Positions 26,182-38,665 of a stretch of DNA of 58,517 nt are shown here, piece by piece. Position 1 is the first letter of the stretch. The number at the start of each line of letters is the position of its first letter. The stretch covers positions 1 through 58,517 of the forward strand of contig NZ_JAPUVR010000090.1 in assembly GCF_029255125.1 (NCBI RefSeq), in the 5' to 3' direction. The notes beneath the pieces were generated by a model. The model was given only the letters and a program-made list of their open reading frames with translations. It was not told where the DNA came from and made no database searches. This DNA is from Accumulibacter sp. Its GTDB lineage: Bacteria > Pseudomonadota > Gammaproteobacteria > Burkholderiales > Rhodocyclaceae. The position numbers and the translations under genes are program-made.

Positions 26182-26490
26182 ATGACGAGAAGGACGGGGC
26201 GGAACCACACACCGGCATTCAAGGCGCAAGTGGCACTGGCGGCGCTCAAGAGCGACAAGACGCTGGCGGAGTTGGCGCAGGCAGCGGTATGACATTCACC
26301 CGAACCAGATTACGGACTGGAAGCGGCAACTGACAGAGCGTGCGGTTCAGGTATTTGGAAACGCCGGAAGCCCCGCGAGCAGTGATCCGGACCTGACGAA
26401 ACTGCACGCCAAGATCGGCCAGTTGACGCTGGAAAACGATTATTTAGAACATGCGCTCACCAAGGCGGGCAGGCTTCCCGCAAGACGATG
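26182..26490 (+). pseudogene. IS3-family transposase OrfA fragment
   Basis: Reads MTRRTGRNHTPAFKAQVALA, a typical IS3 OrfA helix-turn-helix start. The frame stops at 26292 because GCAG is doubled (GCAGGCAG). Removing four bases restores LAQRYDIHPNQITDWKRQL, then the leucine-zipper-like end ENDYLEHALTKAG. No OrfB follows, and no inverted repeats are evident. Confidence 0.8.
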
Positions 26491-26855
26491 GCTTCGCAGC
26501 ACTCGCGGCCGCAACGCGACCGGCGGCGTAGGGCATGAGCAAGGGGCTCCGTGGATTTGTGGACGATGCGCTGGCGCGCACCGGGCCGCTTGCCGTGGAA
26601 AAGTCTGGCGACTTTCCCACCGCGCGTCCCCTCGCCCACAAGCTCCACCGAGCTCTATTCGGCTGGGATAAAATCCCGGAAAGTCAAAACCAACCGCAAT
26701 ACTGGTCACTTGGCCACGACCGGCAGGGCTCCACTTATCAAAGCGGGTTTTCTGTCCAAACAAACGGGGCCACCTCTCACCGATTCACATAATCAACCAT
26801 ATCCAGCGGTGTCCGGTTGTGTAATAACTCACTGCATTTCAAGTGATTTAATCAG
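26491..26855. other. Right part of the island, no gene recognised
   Basis: These 365 bp hold short open frames on both strands without start signals. The sequence shifts from GC-rich (26500-26660) to AT-rich (26760-26855) just before ribE. Confidence 0.4.
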
Positions 26856-27464
26856 CTATTTGACACTATCCGAAACGCCGAGCAGCCGTTCGCAATAGCG
26901 CGCAATCAGATCGATTTCGAGATTGACCCGGTCACCGACCTGTAGAAAGCCGAGCGTCGTTGCCTGCAGCGTGTGCGGGATGAGATTGATCGAAAACACC
27001 GCGCCGTCGACGGTGTTGGTCGTCAGACTGACGCCGCTTACGGTGACTGACCCCTTGCGCGCAATGTAGCGGGCCAGCGCTTCCGGCGCGCGTATCGTGA
27101 GCAGCCGGTTGTCGCCCAGTGCGTCGAAAGCGACGACTTCGCCGACCCCATCGACGTGACCGGAAACCAGATGGCCACCGAGACGGTCGGCCAAGCGCAG
27201 CGCCTTTTCCAGATTGACCGGGCCGGGTGCGGCCAAACCGACCGTACATGCGAGCGACTCGGGCGAGACATCGACGAAGAAGAACGCGTCTTGCCGGTCC
27301 ACAACGGTCAGGCAGACGCCGCTGCACGCGATCGAATCGCCCAAGGCGACATCGTCGAGCGCAAGCTGGCGCGCATCGATCTTCAGGCGAACGGTTCCCG
27401 CACCATCACCACGCGGTGTGATGTCGACAATCTGGCCAATTGCAGCAACGATTCCGGAAAACAT
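26856..27464 (-). CDS. ribE: Riboflavin synthase alpha subunit
   Basis: The 202-aa product joins two 6,7-dimethyl-8-ribityllumazine molecules to make riboflavin. It has the duplicated lumazine-binding barrels. The first begins MFSGIVAAIGQIVDI, with SIACSGVCLTVVD; the second holds GHLVSGHVDGVGEV and VSLTTNTVDGAVFSI. The N-terminal MFSGIV is the family hallmark and sets the start at 27464. The C-terminus (RYCERLLG, then VSDSVK) is replaced: a 31-bp segment here is repeated at 23343-23373, where an alternative tail is encoded. The tail is shorter than in most homologues, which often have about 10-15 more residues. The catalytic core is unaffected. Confidence 0.94.
   Translation of the reverse strand: MFSGIVAAIGQIVDITPRGDGAGTVRLKIDARQLALDDVALGDSIACSGVCLTVVDRQDAFFFVDVSPESLACTVGLAAPGPVNLEKALRLADRLGGHLVSGHVDGVGEVVAFDALGDNRLLTIRAPEALARYIARKGSVTVSGVSLTTNTVDGAVFSINLIPHTLQATTLGFLQVGDRVNLEIDLIARYCERLLGVSDSVK
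26872..26902. repeat. 31-bp direct repeat, right copy inside ribE
   Basis: Matches 23343-23373 exactly. It covers the last residues before the ribE stop codon. Together the copies bound a segment of about 3.5 kb with different composition, as in site-specific integration at a gene 3' end. Confidence 0.75.
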
Positions 27465-27625
27465 GATCTTTCTCCATCCAGAGGCGGGTGGGAAAAGCGG
27501 CCGATTCCAGCATCGCATTGCGCGGTTTCCGCCAGGCGCCGGTCGTGCCGATCGCTCGAACAGCGTGGCACGCTACCGTGCAAGGCTTCGCCCAAGGAAT
27601 CGACCGCCGGGCGCGCGCCAGACGA

Positions 27626-31227
<3,602 letters not shown>

Positions 31228-31434
31228 GTATCTAGATCCTATAAAGACTATGGTCCAGGAAAACCTGTGAGTATATGATTCTTATATTTCAATTCAGTAT
31301 CTTGTAGACAGTCTATCAGGTGTATGGGGGAGGTATGGGGCTGTGGAGAAAAGCGGAAGACCTGTCCACAGGCTGCTTTTCAGCACTTTTTCCACAACGC
31401 GTCCGCCGCCTATCCACCGGTTTCTACAGCGCCA
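31228..31434. other. oriC: Candidate chromosomal replication origin (dnaA-dnaN interval)
   Basis: Four DnaA-box-like 9-mers cluster near the dnaA end: TTTTCCACA (31388), CTGTCCACA (31362), TTCTCCACA on the minus strand (31342-31350) and CTATCCACC (31410). Next to them, 31228-31320 is strongly AT-rich (ATATGATTCTTATATTTC), fitting an unwinding element. None is the perfect TTATCCACA, but box clusters beside dnaA and an AT-rich stretch are the usual origin layout. GATC sites are not dense. Confidence 0.6.
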
Positions 31435-32826
31435 TCAGGCCTTGAGGACCTGGAGCAGGACGTGCACATCGTGATTAAGCTCGTTGTCGCGGCTGCGCAG
31501 CTCGTCGATCGTACGCACCGCATGCAGCACCGTCGTGTGGTCACGCCCGCCAAAGGCGCTGCCGATCGCCGGGTAGCTCAACGAAGTCAGTTGCTTGGCC
31601 AACCACATGGCAATCTGGCGTGGGCGAACGATCTGGCGCGTGCGCTTTTTCGAGAAGAGATCGCTGACCTTGATCTTGAAATAATCCGCTACCGTCTTCT
31701 GGATGTTCTCGACGGTGATCTGACGATTGACCGAACCGATCACGTCCTTCAGCGCTTCCTTGGCCAGTTCGAGTCCGATCGTCTGCCCATGGAAAGCCGA
31801 ATAGGCGAGGACCTTCTTCAACGCCCCCTCGAGTTCGCGGACGTTCGAACGTAGATGCTTGGCGATGAAGAAGGCGACCTCCTCGTCCAGCGTGACGTTC
31901 TCGATCTGCGCCTTGTTCTTCAAGATGGCGACCCGCATCTCAGTTTCCGGCGGTTCGATCTGTACCGTCAGACCCCAGTCGAAGCGCGTGATCAGGCGGT
32001 CCTCAAGCCCGGAGATGTTTTTCGGATAGGTGTCGCAGGTGATCACGATCTGCTTGCGAGACTCGATCAACGAGTTGAAAACGAAGAAAAACTCTTCCTG
32101 CGTCCGGTTCTTTCCGTTGAAGAACTGAACATCGTCGAGGAGCAGTACGTCAAGCGAACGATAGTAGCGCTTGAAAACGTCGAAGGACTTTTGCTGGTAG
32201 GCGCGGACGACATCCGAGTAGTAGTCTTCGGCATGCACGTAGCGAACGACCTTCTCCGGATAGGCGCCGACGATCTGGTTGCCGATCGCGTGCACCAGGT
32301 GCGTCTTGCCGAGTCCGGCGCCACCGTAAATGAACAAGGGGTTGTAGGTCGCTTCGCCCGGGCTGATGGCAACTTGCCGGGAAGCGGCGCGCGCCAGATC
32401 GTTCGCCTTGCCGACGACCAGATTGTCGAAGGTGAACGAGGAAATCAGCCGGGTCTTTTCGTAGCTGCTCCTCTCCTTGTCGACCGGAGACGTGGCCTTG
32501 GCGCGTGTTTCGCCGTTGCTCGGCCCAGCTTTGGCGACCGCCGCGTTCTCGCTGGTGGCCGTTGGCGTCGGCAGCGGCGTGCGCTCGCCTAGCGTCAGGC
32601 AAACGCTGACCGGGGTGGAGAAGTACTCGCCGCTCATCTCCTCGATGCGTGCCAAGTAGCGTTCCTTGACCCATTTGAGGATGAAACCGTTCGGTGCAAG
32701 CAGGCGGATCTGTTGCTCGCCGCCATCCACGCCATCGACGCGTAAGGGCTTTATCCACGTGTTGAACTGCTGAGGCGGAAGTTCCTCTTCGAGCCGGCTC
32801 AGGCAGGACGCCCAGAAGCTATTCAT
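31435..32826 (-). CDS. dnaA: Chromosomal replication initiator DnaA
   Basis: The 463-aa initiator has all four domains. Domain I begins MNSFWASCLSRLEEELPPQQ. A short Ala/Thr-rich linker is domain II (about residues 80-115). The AAA+ domain III carries Walker A GGAGLGKTHLVHAIGN, Walker B VLLLDDVQF and the ALKKV sensor region. Domain IV ends with the DnaA-box-binding signature GRDHTTVLHAVRTI. It binds the boxes downstream and the perfect box upstream at 33035. It is divergent from rpmH, as in most proteobacteria. Confidence 0.98.
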   Translation of the reverse strand: MNSFWASCLSRLEEELPPQQFNTWIKPLRVDGVDGGEQQIRLLAPNGFILKWVKERYLARIEEMSGEYFSTPVSVCLTLGERTPLPTPTATSENAAVAKAGPSNGETRAKATSPVDKERSSYEKTRLISSFTFDNLVVGKANDLARAASRQVAISPGEATYNPLFIYGGAGLGKTHLVHAIGNQIVGAYPEKVVRYVHAEDYYSDVVRAYQQKSFDVFKRYYRSLDVLLLDDVQFFNGKNRTQEEFFFVFNSLIESRKQIVITCDTYPKNISGLEDRLITRFDWGLTVQIEPPETEMRVAILKNKAQIENVTLDEEVAFFIAKHLRSNVRELEGALKKVLAYSAFHGQTIGLELAKEALKDVIGSVNRQITVENIQKTVADYFKIKVSDLFSKKRTRQIVRPRQIAMWLAKQLTSLSYPAIGSAFGGRDHTTVLHAVRTIDELRSRDNELNHDVHVLLQVLKA

Positions 32827-33131
32827 CGCGCGTCATCGCGGCCAGGCAGGGCGTGTGCTTGCAGCAGCAACCGGTCACAAGTCATCGTCTTTTCAACTGG
32901 TTAATTGCAGCGGTCATGTCGGCTTGGGGCGAGCGGCAGGCAGCGAGCCTGCCCGCGGGCAGGCCGTGTGCGCCGGGCAGGCCGGCCGGCCTCCGCGTGG
33001 CGCAAGAGGCGCATTCTAACCTGTTGGCCGGAAGTTATCCACAGCAAGAAGAAAAATATAGCCTTGACAAAACATGCTCCAGAGCAGTCTAATCACGCGT
33101 TTTTTCCCGCTTTGACCGAGAAGGTTCAAAC
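32827..33131. promoter_or_regulatory. dnaA-rpmH divergent promoter region with DnaA box
   Basis: A perfect DnaA box TTATCCACA lies at 33035-33043. The rpmH promoter is visible: TTGACA at 33064-33069, 18-bp spacer and TCTAAT at 33088-33093, about 38 bp before the rpmH ATG. The dnaA promoter must lie on the minus strand in the same gap; the box suggests DnaA self-regulation or participation in the origin. Confidence 0.65.
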
Positions 33132-33266
33132 ATGAAACGCACTTACCAGCCGTCGGTTGTCCGACGCAAGCGCACGCACGGTTTTCTAGTCCGTATGTCT
33201 ACCCGTGGCGGCCGCGCCGTGATCAGGGCGCGCCGCGCCAAAGGTCGCCATCGCCTGGCCGTTTGA
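33132..33266 (+). CDS. rpmH: Ribosomal protein bL34
   Basis: The 44-aa product reads [20 protein letters not shown], then [13 protein letters not shown]. It is the full-length, Arg/Lys-rich L34 of the large ribosomal subunit. It was found by direct translation from the ATG behind the TTGACA/TCTAAT promoter. It overlaps the next gene by four bases (TTGA). Confidence 0.98.
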   Translation: MKRTYQPSVVRRKRTHGFLVRMSTRGGRAVIRARRAKGRHRLAV

Positions 33267-33670
33267 ACGGCCAGCCGACCGAAGCGAGCGGGGTTGGCGC
33301 CTGCTCAGCCGCGTTTCCCAAGCACTATCGCTTACTGAAGACGGATGAGTACTCATCCGTTTTTGGTTTCAGGAGGGCGCTGAAGAGCCGCCATTTCCTG
33401 CTACATTACCGTCCGCGCAGTGCATTGGAAACGGGCGGAGCGCGCCTGGGTCTGGTCGTGGCCAAACGCTTCTTGCGCCGCTCGGTCGATCGCAATCTGG
33501 TACGCCGCCTCGCCCGGGAGAGCTTCCGGTTGCTTCGTGTTCGGCTGGCGGCCTGCGATTTCGTTCTGCGCCTGGCCGCCAAACCGGCGCGCCTCGAACG
33601 GCGGGAGCTGGCACAGGAGATCAGGGGCTTGTTGGTCAGGATGGCTTCGACGCGACAAATGGGGCTGTGA
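33263..33670 (+). CDS. rnpA: Ribonuclease P protein component
   Basis: The 135-aa basic protein assists the RNase P RNA in 5' processing of tRNAs. It has the family core [18 protein letters not shown], the conserved [23 protein letters not shown]-type motif and the basic helix that follows. The only in-frame start is TTG 33263, overlapping the rpmH stop, so the N-terminus has about 17 residues before the conserved part; a short leader is common. A 20-bp perfect palindrome (33341-33360) lies in the KTDEYSSV codons. Confidence 0.92.
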   Translation: MNGQPTEASGVGACSAAFPKHYRLLKTDEYSSVFGFRRALKSRHFLLHYRPRSALETGGARLGLVVAKRFLRRSVDRNLVRRLARESFRLLRVRLAACDFVLRLAAKPARLERRELAQEIRGLLVRMASTRQMGL

Positions 33671-33876
33671 AAACTCTACTCCTGGTGCTGATACGCTTCT
33701 ACCGTTACGCGATAAGCCCGTGTCTCGGGCCGCGTTGTCGCTTTGCGCCAAGTTGTTCTGAGTACGCAGCGGAGGCGGTCGAGAAGTACGGTGCCGGCAA
33801 GGGAGCATACCTGGCTGCTTGTCGGCTGCTTCGCTGTCATCCGTGGAACCCCGGGGGTTTCGACCCTGTACCCTGA
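33667..33876 (+). CDS. yidD: Membrane protein insertion efficiency factor YidD
   Basis: The 69-aa product starts GTG in a four-base overlap with rnpA. It has the family core [20 protein letters not shown], with Cys residues in [12 protein letters not shown], and ends [13 protein letters not shown]. YidD is a small amphipathic protein that helps YidC-dependent membrane insertion. The place between rnpA and yidC is conserved. Confidence 0.95.
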   Translation: MKTLLLVLIRFYRYAISPCLGPRCRFAPSCSEYAAEAVEKYGAGKGAYLAACRLLRCHPWNPGGFDPVP

Positions 33877-33903
33877 AAAATCAATCGACTGACCTAGGCT
33901 TGC

Positions 33904-35592
33904 ATGGATAATCGACGTTTGCTCCTGCTGCTCATCTTCACCTTTTCGCTGGTCATGCTCTGGGATGCCTGGCTGAAGTTCAATCAAGCGAAAAGCCCGG
34001 CAACCCCGCCGGCCAGCGTTTCGGCACCAGCGCCGCAGCCGAGTGGTAGTCTGCACGCGCCGCAGGCCGTCACACCGGTGGCGCCGCAAGGAACTACGCT
34101 GCCGGCGACCCAGCGTGGAGAAATAGTCACCGTACGCACCGATCTCTTCGTTGTCGATGTGGCAACGCAAGGTGGCGACATCGTCCGCCTCGAACTCAAG
34201 GACTACAAGGACAGCATCAACAAGGAGAAGACACTCTCGCTCTTCGGTGCGCAGCACCTGTATGTCGCGCAAAGCGGCCTGATCGGCGAAGGTCTGCCGA
34301 ATCACAAGACGGCATTTACCGTCGCGCCAGGCACCCGCGAGTTGGCGACCGGCGCGCAGACGCTCGAACTCCGGCTGGAGGCAGTAGGCAGCAACGGCCT
34401 CAAGGTGGCAAAAATCTATACCTTTACGCGCGGCAGCTACCTGATTGGCGTTACGCACGAGGTAGAGAATACGAGCGACAAGGAAGTCGCGGCGCACGCC
34501 TACTACCAGTTGCAGCGGGATACCAAGGCACCAGATGGCGAGAGTTCGATGGTCTCAACCTTCACCGGGCCGGCCGTCTATACCGACCAGGAGAAATTCC
34601 AGAAGGTGGCCTTTGACGACATTGTGAAAGGCAACGCCAAGTTCGCTACGCGCGCCGACAATGGCTGGATCGCGATGGTGCAGCATTACTTCGTCGCCGC
34701 CTGGATACCGGAAGTCGGTCAAGCGCGCGAGTTCTACGTGCGCAAGCTTGACGGTGGCGCCAACCTGATGATCACCGCCGGAGTGATCGTCCCCGTCCCG
34801 GTCGTCGCGCCCGGCTCGCGCCTGGCATCTACGGTCTCGCTTTATGCTGGCCCGCAGATTCAGGCGACGCTCGAACAGCTCGCCAAGCCGAAAACGGACG
34901 GCGGCATCGGCGCGCAGGGCCTGCCGCTGGTGGTCGATTACGGTTGGCTGACGATCGTGGCGGCACCGATCTTCTGGTGTCTCGAAGCCATTTACAAGAT
35001 CGTCGGTAACTGGGGCTGGGCAATCGTCCTGCTGACCGTCGCCATCAAGCTGCTCTTCTTCCCGCTGTCGGCGGCGAGCTACAAGTCGATGGCCAAGATG
35101 CGCACGGTTACGCCGCGCCTGATGGCGCTCAAGGAGCGCTACGGCGAAGACCGCGCCAAGCTCAACCAGGAGATGATGGCGCTCTACAAGCGCGAGAAGA
35201 TCAACCCGCTTGGCGGCTGTCTGCCGATCGCCGTCCAGATCCCGGTCTTCATCGCCCTCTACTGGGCGCTGCTCGGCGCGGTCGAGATTCGCGATGCGCC
35301 ATGGATACTGTGGATCACCGACCTCTCGGCAGCCGATCCCTACTACGTTCTGCCGGTGATCATGATGGTCACCATGCTGGTGCAGACCAAGCTCAATCCG
35401 ACGCCGCCCGACCCGATACAGGCCAAGGTGATGATGATGATGCCCTTCATCTTCGGCGTGATGTTCTTCTTCTTTCCGGCTGGTCTGGTCCTCTACTGGG
35501 TGGTCAACAACCTGCTGTCGATTGCCCAGCAATGGCAGATCACGCGAATGATCGAAGGTGGAACCAAGGCGGCCAACGACAGCAAAGTCTGA
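33904..35592 (+). CDS. yidC: Membrane protein insertase YidC
   Basis: The 562-aa Oxa1-family insertase has an N-terminal helix ([19 protein letters not shown]), a Pro/Ala-rich linker and a periplasmic beta-sandwich (about residues 70-330). The five-helix core follows, with the conserved cytoplasmic hairpin [20 protein letters not shown] and [34 protein letters not shown] is the last helix motif. It inserts inner-membrane proteins, including the c subunit of ATP synthases. The C-terminal tail is short, with an NDSKV end. Confidence 0.97.
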   Translation: MDNRRLLLLLIFTFSLVMLWDAWLKFNQAKSPATPPASVSAPAPQPSGSLHAPQAVTPVAPQGTTLPATQRGEIVTVRTDLFVVDVATQGGDIVRLELKDYKDSINKEKTLSLFGAQHLYVAQSGLIGEGLPNHKTAFTVAPGTRELATGAQTLELRLEAVGSNGLKVAKIYTFTRGSYLIGVTHEVENTSDKEVAAHAYYQLQRDTKAPDGESSMVSTFTGPAVYTDQEKFQKVAFDDIVKGNAKFATRADNGWIAMVQHYFVAAWIPEVGQAREFYVRKLDGGANLMITAGVIVPVPVVAPGSRLASTVSLYAGPQIQATLEQLAKPKTDGGIGAQGLPLVVDYGWLTIVAAPIFWCLEAIYKIVGNWGWAIVLLTVAIKLLFFPLSAASYKSMAKMRTVTPRLMALKERYGEDRAKLNQEMMALYKREKINPLGGCLPIAVQIPVFIALYWALLGAVEIRDAPWILWITDLSAADPYYVLPVIMMVTMLVQTKLNPTPPDPIQAKVMMMMPFIFGVMFFFFPAGLVLYWVVNNLLSIAQQWQITRMIEGGTKAANDSKV

Positions 35593-36943
35593 AGCACGCG
35601 ATAGCACGAGCCAGCCGGCGACGATCGCCGCGATCGCAACGCCGGCCGGGCGTGGCGGCATTGGCATCGTCCGCATCAGCGGCAGCGAACTGAGTGCACT
35701 TGCCCTTACCTTGAGCGGCAAGCGGCCGGTTGCCCGTGTGGCGCGTGTAGCCGACTTCATGGCGGCCGAGGGCAGCGTCATCGACCGTGGCCTGCTTCTC
35801 TACTTTCCTGCTCCGCACTCGTTCACCGGCGAGGACGTGCTCGAGCTGCACGCGCATGGTGGGCCGGTTGTCCTGCACATGCTGCTCGGCCGCTGCCTCG
35901 AGTTGGGAGCGCGCATCGCCGAACCGGGCGAGTTCACCCGGCGCGCCTATCTCAACGGCAAGATCGATCTGGCGCAGGCGGAAGCCGTCATCGATCTGAT
36001 TGACGCCGAAACGCAAACTGCGGCACGCAGTGCCGTGCGCTCCCTGCAGGGCGAGTTCTCGCGCGAGATTCGAGCGTTGCTCGACGAACTGATCGCTTTG
36101 CGCGTGCTCGTCGAAGCGACGCTCGATTTTCCCGACGAGGAAATCGACTTCCTTGCCGCGGCCGATGCCTTTGGCCGACTCGCGCGCATGGATGAACGTT
36201 TGCAACGGGTTTTCGCACGCGCGCAGCAAGGCCGCTTGCAGCGCAGCGGTCTGCATGTCGTCCTCGCCGGTCAGCCGAACGTCGGCAAGTCCAGTCTGCT
36301 CAACCGCCTGGCGGGCGACGAACTGGCCATCGTCACCGCTCATCCGGGTACGACGCGCGACCTGGTGCGCGGTACCTTGAGCATCGAAGGAATCCCGCTG
36401 CACGTGATCGATACCGCCGGCTTGCGTGAAACCAGCGACGAGGTCGAGAAGATCGGTATCGAACGGAGCTGGCGCGAACTCGAGCGGGCGGATGTCGTGG
36501 TTCAACTGGTCGACGCACGCCTTGGTGTCGGGGTAGAAGACCGGGCGATTGCCGATCGTCTGCCCGCCGGGCTGCTACGCATCACGGTCGAGAACAAGAT
36601 CGACCTGGCGAAACGCCAACCGGAGCGGCAGGAAAGCGCCTCGGGTGTGCGGCTTGCCTTATCGGCGAAGACCGGTGAAGGCATCGAACTGCTACGCCAG
36701 GAACTCCTCCGCCTGGCCGGCTGGCAGCCGACCGAAGCCGTGTTCATTGCGCGCGAACGCCACCTGGCGGCGCTCAGGGAAACAGCCGCTCATCTCTGTG
36801 AAGCGCGCGCGTTGACCAGCCACCTCGAACTGTTTGCCGAAGAACTCCGCCTGGCGCAGTTCGCCCTGAGCGCGATTACCGGCGAGTTCACTCCGGACGA
36901 ACTCCTGGGGGAGATCTTCAGCCGCTTTTGCATCGGCAAGTAA
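35558..36943 (+). CDS. mnmE: tRNA-modifying GTPase MnmE
   Basis: The 461-aa product (GTG start) works with MnmG to modify U34 of several tRNAs. The N-terminal tetrahydrofolate-binding domain starts [20 protein letters not shown]. The G domain has [12 protein letters not shown] (G1), PGTTRD (G2), DTAGLRET (G3) and NKID (G4). The C-terminus ends FCIGK, with the catalytic Cys. No ATG lies in the usual place before TIAAIATP; the nearest in-frame start is GTG 35558, 35 bp inside yidC. That overlap is unusual but gives a sensible length. The real start could be a weak one nearer. Confidence 0.94.
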   Translation: MEPRRPTTAKSEARDSTSQPATIAAIATPAGRGGIGIVRISGSELSALALTLSGKRPVARVARVADFMAAEGSVIDRGLLLYFPAPHSFTGEDVLELHAHGGPVVLHMLLGRCLELGARIAEPGEFTRRAYLNGKIDLAQAEAVIDLIDAETQTAARSAVRSLQGEFSREIRALLDELIALRVLVEATLDFPDEEIDFLAAADAFGRLARMDERLQRVFARAQQGRLQRSGLHVVLAGQPNVGKSSLLNRLAGDELAIVTAHPGTTRDLVRGTLSIEGIPLHVIDTAGLRETSDEVEKIGIERSWRELERADVVVQLVDARLGVGVEDRAIADRLPAGLLRITVENKIDLAKRQPERQESASGVRLALSAKTGEGIELLRQELLRLAGWQPTEAVFIARERHLAALRETAAHLCEARALTSHLELFAEELRLAQFALSAITGEFTPDELLGEIFSRFCIGK

Positions 36944-37645
36944 ACAGGCTTTTGAATCCTTTTGTCATGGCCCGCGTCGGACAAGAAGATGTGTTTAAGC
37001 AAAGCGTTTGATGCATAAGGCGGTCTTTTTTTCGCGTGTCAATCCTGCTAATACGGTGCCCAAGAGCGTGCCCAATCCCCAAATTGTGGGCACACGCGAT
37101 GGGCACATTGCGCCGTCAAGTCGAACGGTTGCGGCGTGTTCGCTTGGTTGGTCTGATGACAAACCGCCAAGCTTGCTCCCTTCTCTCGCCTGATAAACGC
37201 CGGTCAGCGTGGCTGTCTGGCAGGTGGTTCGGGCCTCCGTCGGGCGCGCTCAAACGGTGCGCACGGTCAAGGGCGGCTGCAGCCCGGCGCAGCGTACCCT
37301 TGACGGCGGCCGCAGCGCACCGACGCCGCACAACCCGCCCTATAGCAATGGACTTTCCTGCGCGGAGGCGGGGTCAGGGATATGGTACCGCGCTGCTAAC
37401 TTACGAGTTGCTGATCGCTCAGCCCCTAGTCGCCATGACAAACTATGGTCACATCGCGGCGGGCCACCAGCGACTCGTGCAGTTCGTCCATCTCCGAATG
37501 CGTAGGTTCCTGACAGGCCTGGTACTGCTCGGCTGGCAAATCGCCGATCAGCCGAAGCGCAGAGTGGACCGCGCGACGGATGTCGGCGTGTCGGCCACAC
37601 CCGTATCAGATACCAGACACCGCCGTCAGACGTCGGAGCCGTTGT
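36944..37645. other. Long intergenic region with a possible gene remnant
   Basis: In about 700 bp no intact gene is supported. On the minus strand 37605-37426 is a protein-like frame (DIRRAVHSALRLIGDLPAEQ, then SLVARRDVTIVCHGD and a TAG) without a start codon, so it may be the tail of a lost gene. The stretch 37040-37130 contains a repeated TGCCCA/GTGGGCAC pattern. Confidence 0.4.
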
Positions 37646-38665
37646 CTACTTGCCGTAGGCTATGAACTGACCGCGCGTTCCGCTGCGCACCGCTCGCAGA
37701 ATCAAGGCTAGCCGCCGTCGCGTGGTACGCACGTCAGCCGAACGAAAGAGCGCAAGATAGGCCAAACCAAGCCAGAAGCCAAGTCCATTGAGCGCGTACA
37801 GGGCGCGGCTCGTTTGTCGTGTGCGATAGAAGATGAAAGCGTTCCGCAAGTCAAGGTACACACGCTGGTCGGAGACCCCTGGCGAAAAGACCGGATGTAC
37901 CCGCTCCGCGGGTACGTGCCACGATGCTTCCATGTCTTCGATTACGGCGTCGGCGCAGAGGCGTATCGACAGCCCTCGGCGAACGAGCCGACTAGAGAAC
38001 TCGAAGTCGTCGTAGTAGCAGAAGTAACGTGGATCAGGCAGCTCGCCTAGAGCCAGCAGGCCGTCGCGGCGCAGGAATAGACCACCATACGCAGCCAACT
38101 CTATTCTCGCGAGCTTGAAAGGCGCGTCGAGCGGTGACCCCTTGGTAGCGCGCAGGCCAAGCTGCCTACCCAAGAGATACCTTTCGTTCGCCAGATTGAA
38201 CCAGCCGTAGGTGTTGCGTCGTCCTATCGGCGCCACGCCGTAATGGAGGACAGCGCATTGCCATGGCTGCGCCGGGCGAAACGCCTGTAGCGCCAGCGAT
38301 GGTCCTCCGCCAAGTAGAGCGTGGGTGGTGCACAGGCGTTCTATGCAGTCTGTGGCGGGTAGGTTGTCGTCGTCGAGAAGCAGCAGGTAGTCAACGTCAA
38401 GTCTGAGCGCTGCTTCAATTCCCGCGCGGAAGCCGCCAGCACTACCGAGGTTCTGCGCGTTGATGATCGAGATGTTGACGACGTCCGGCAACCCATCCGC
38501 CGGTTGGTTGCCGTTGTATACGACGACAATCTGGTCTACATGGCATTCGACAAGCCGACCAAGAACTCGCGCCAAGTACTCGTGCCGCTCGTCATAGGTG
38601 ACGATGATCGCGCAGAGTGTGCCTCTGGCTGCGCTGCTCTGCGTCGGGTTCGGGTCGTGTCGCAC
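37646..38665 (-). CDS. GT2-family glycosyltransferase
   Basis: The 339-aa product begins with a GT-A fold: TLCAIIVTYDERHEYLARVL, VVVYNGNQPADG and the metal-binding LLLLDDDNLP. A second acidic motif, YCYYDDFEFSSRLVRRG-like (PRYFCYYDDFEFS), is typical of rhamnosyl- and galactofuranosyl-type GT2 enzymes. A hydrophobic helix near the C-terminus (LGFWLGLAYLALF) suggests membrane attachment. It starts with GTG immediately after the stop of the upstream gene, so it is the last gene of the polysaccharide operon. The donor and acceptor are unknown. Confidence 0.85.
   Translation of the reverse strand: MRHDPNPTQSSAARGTLCAIIVTYDERHEYLARVLGRLVECHVDQIVVVYNGNQPADGLPDVVNISIINAQNLGSAGGFRAGIEAALRLDVDYLLLLDDDNLPATDCIERLCTTHALLGGGPSLALQAFRPAQPWQCAVLHYGVAPIGRRNTYGWFNLANERYLLGRQLGLRATKGSPLDAPFKLARIELAAYGGLFLRRDGLLALGELPDPRYFCYYDDFEFSSRLVRRGLSIRLCADAVIEDMEASWHVPAERVHPVFSPGVSDQRVYLDLRNAFIFYRTRQTSRALYALNGLGFWLGLAYLALFRSADVRTTRRRLALILRAVRSGTRGQFIAYGK

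Noticed and set aside
34555-35781. 408-codon minus-strand frame over yidC
   Set aside because: Shadow of yidC and the start of mnmE, both secure.
36944-37200. Possible tRNA or phage attachment site after mnmE
   Set aside because: No cloverleaf could be drawn and no T-loop GTTCGA motif is present.
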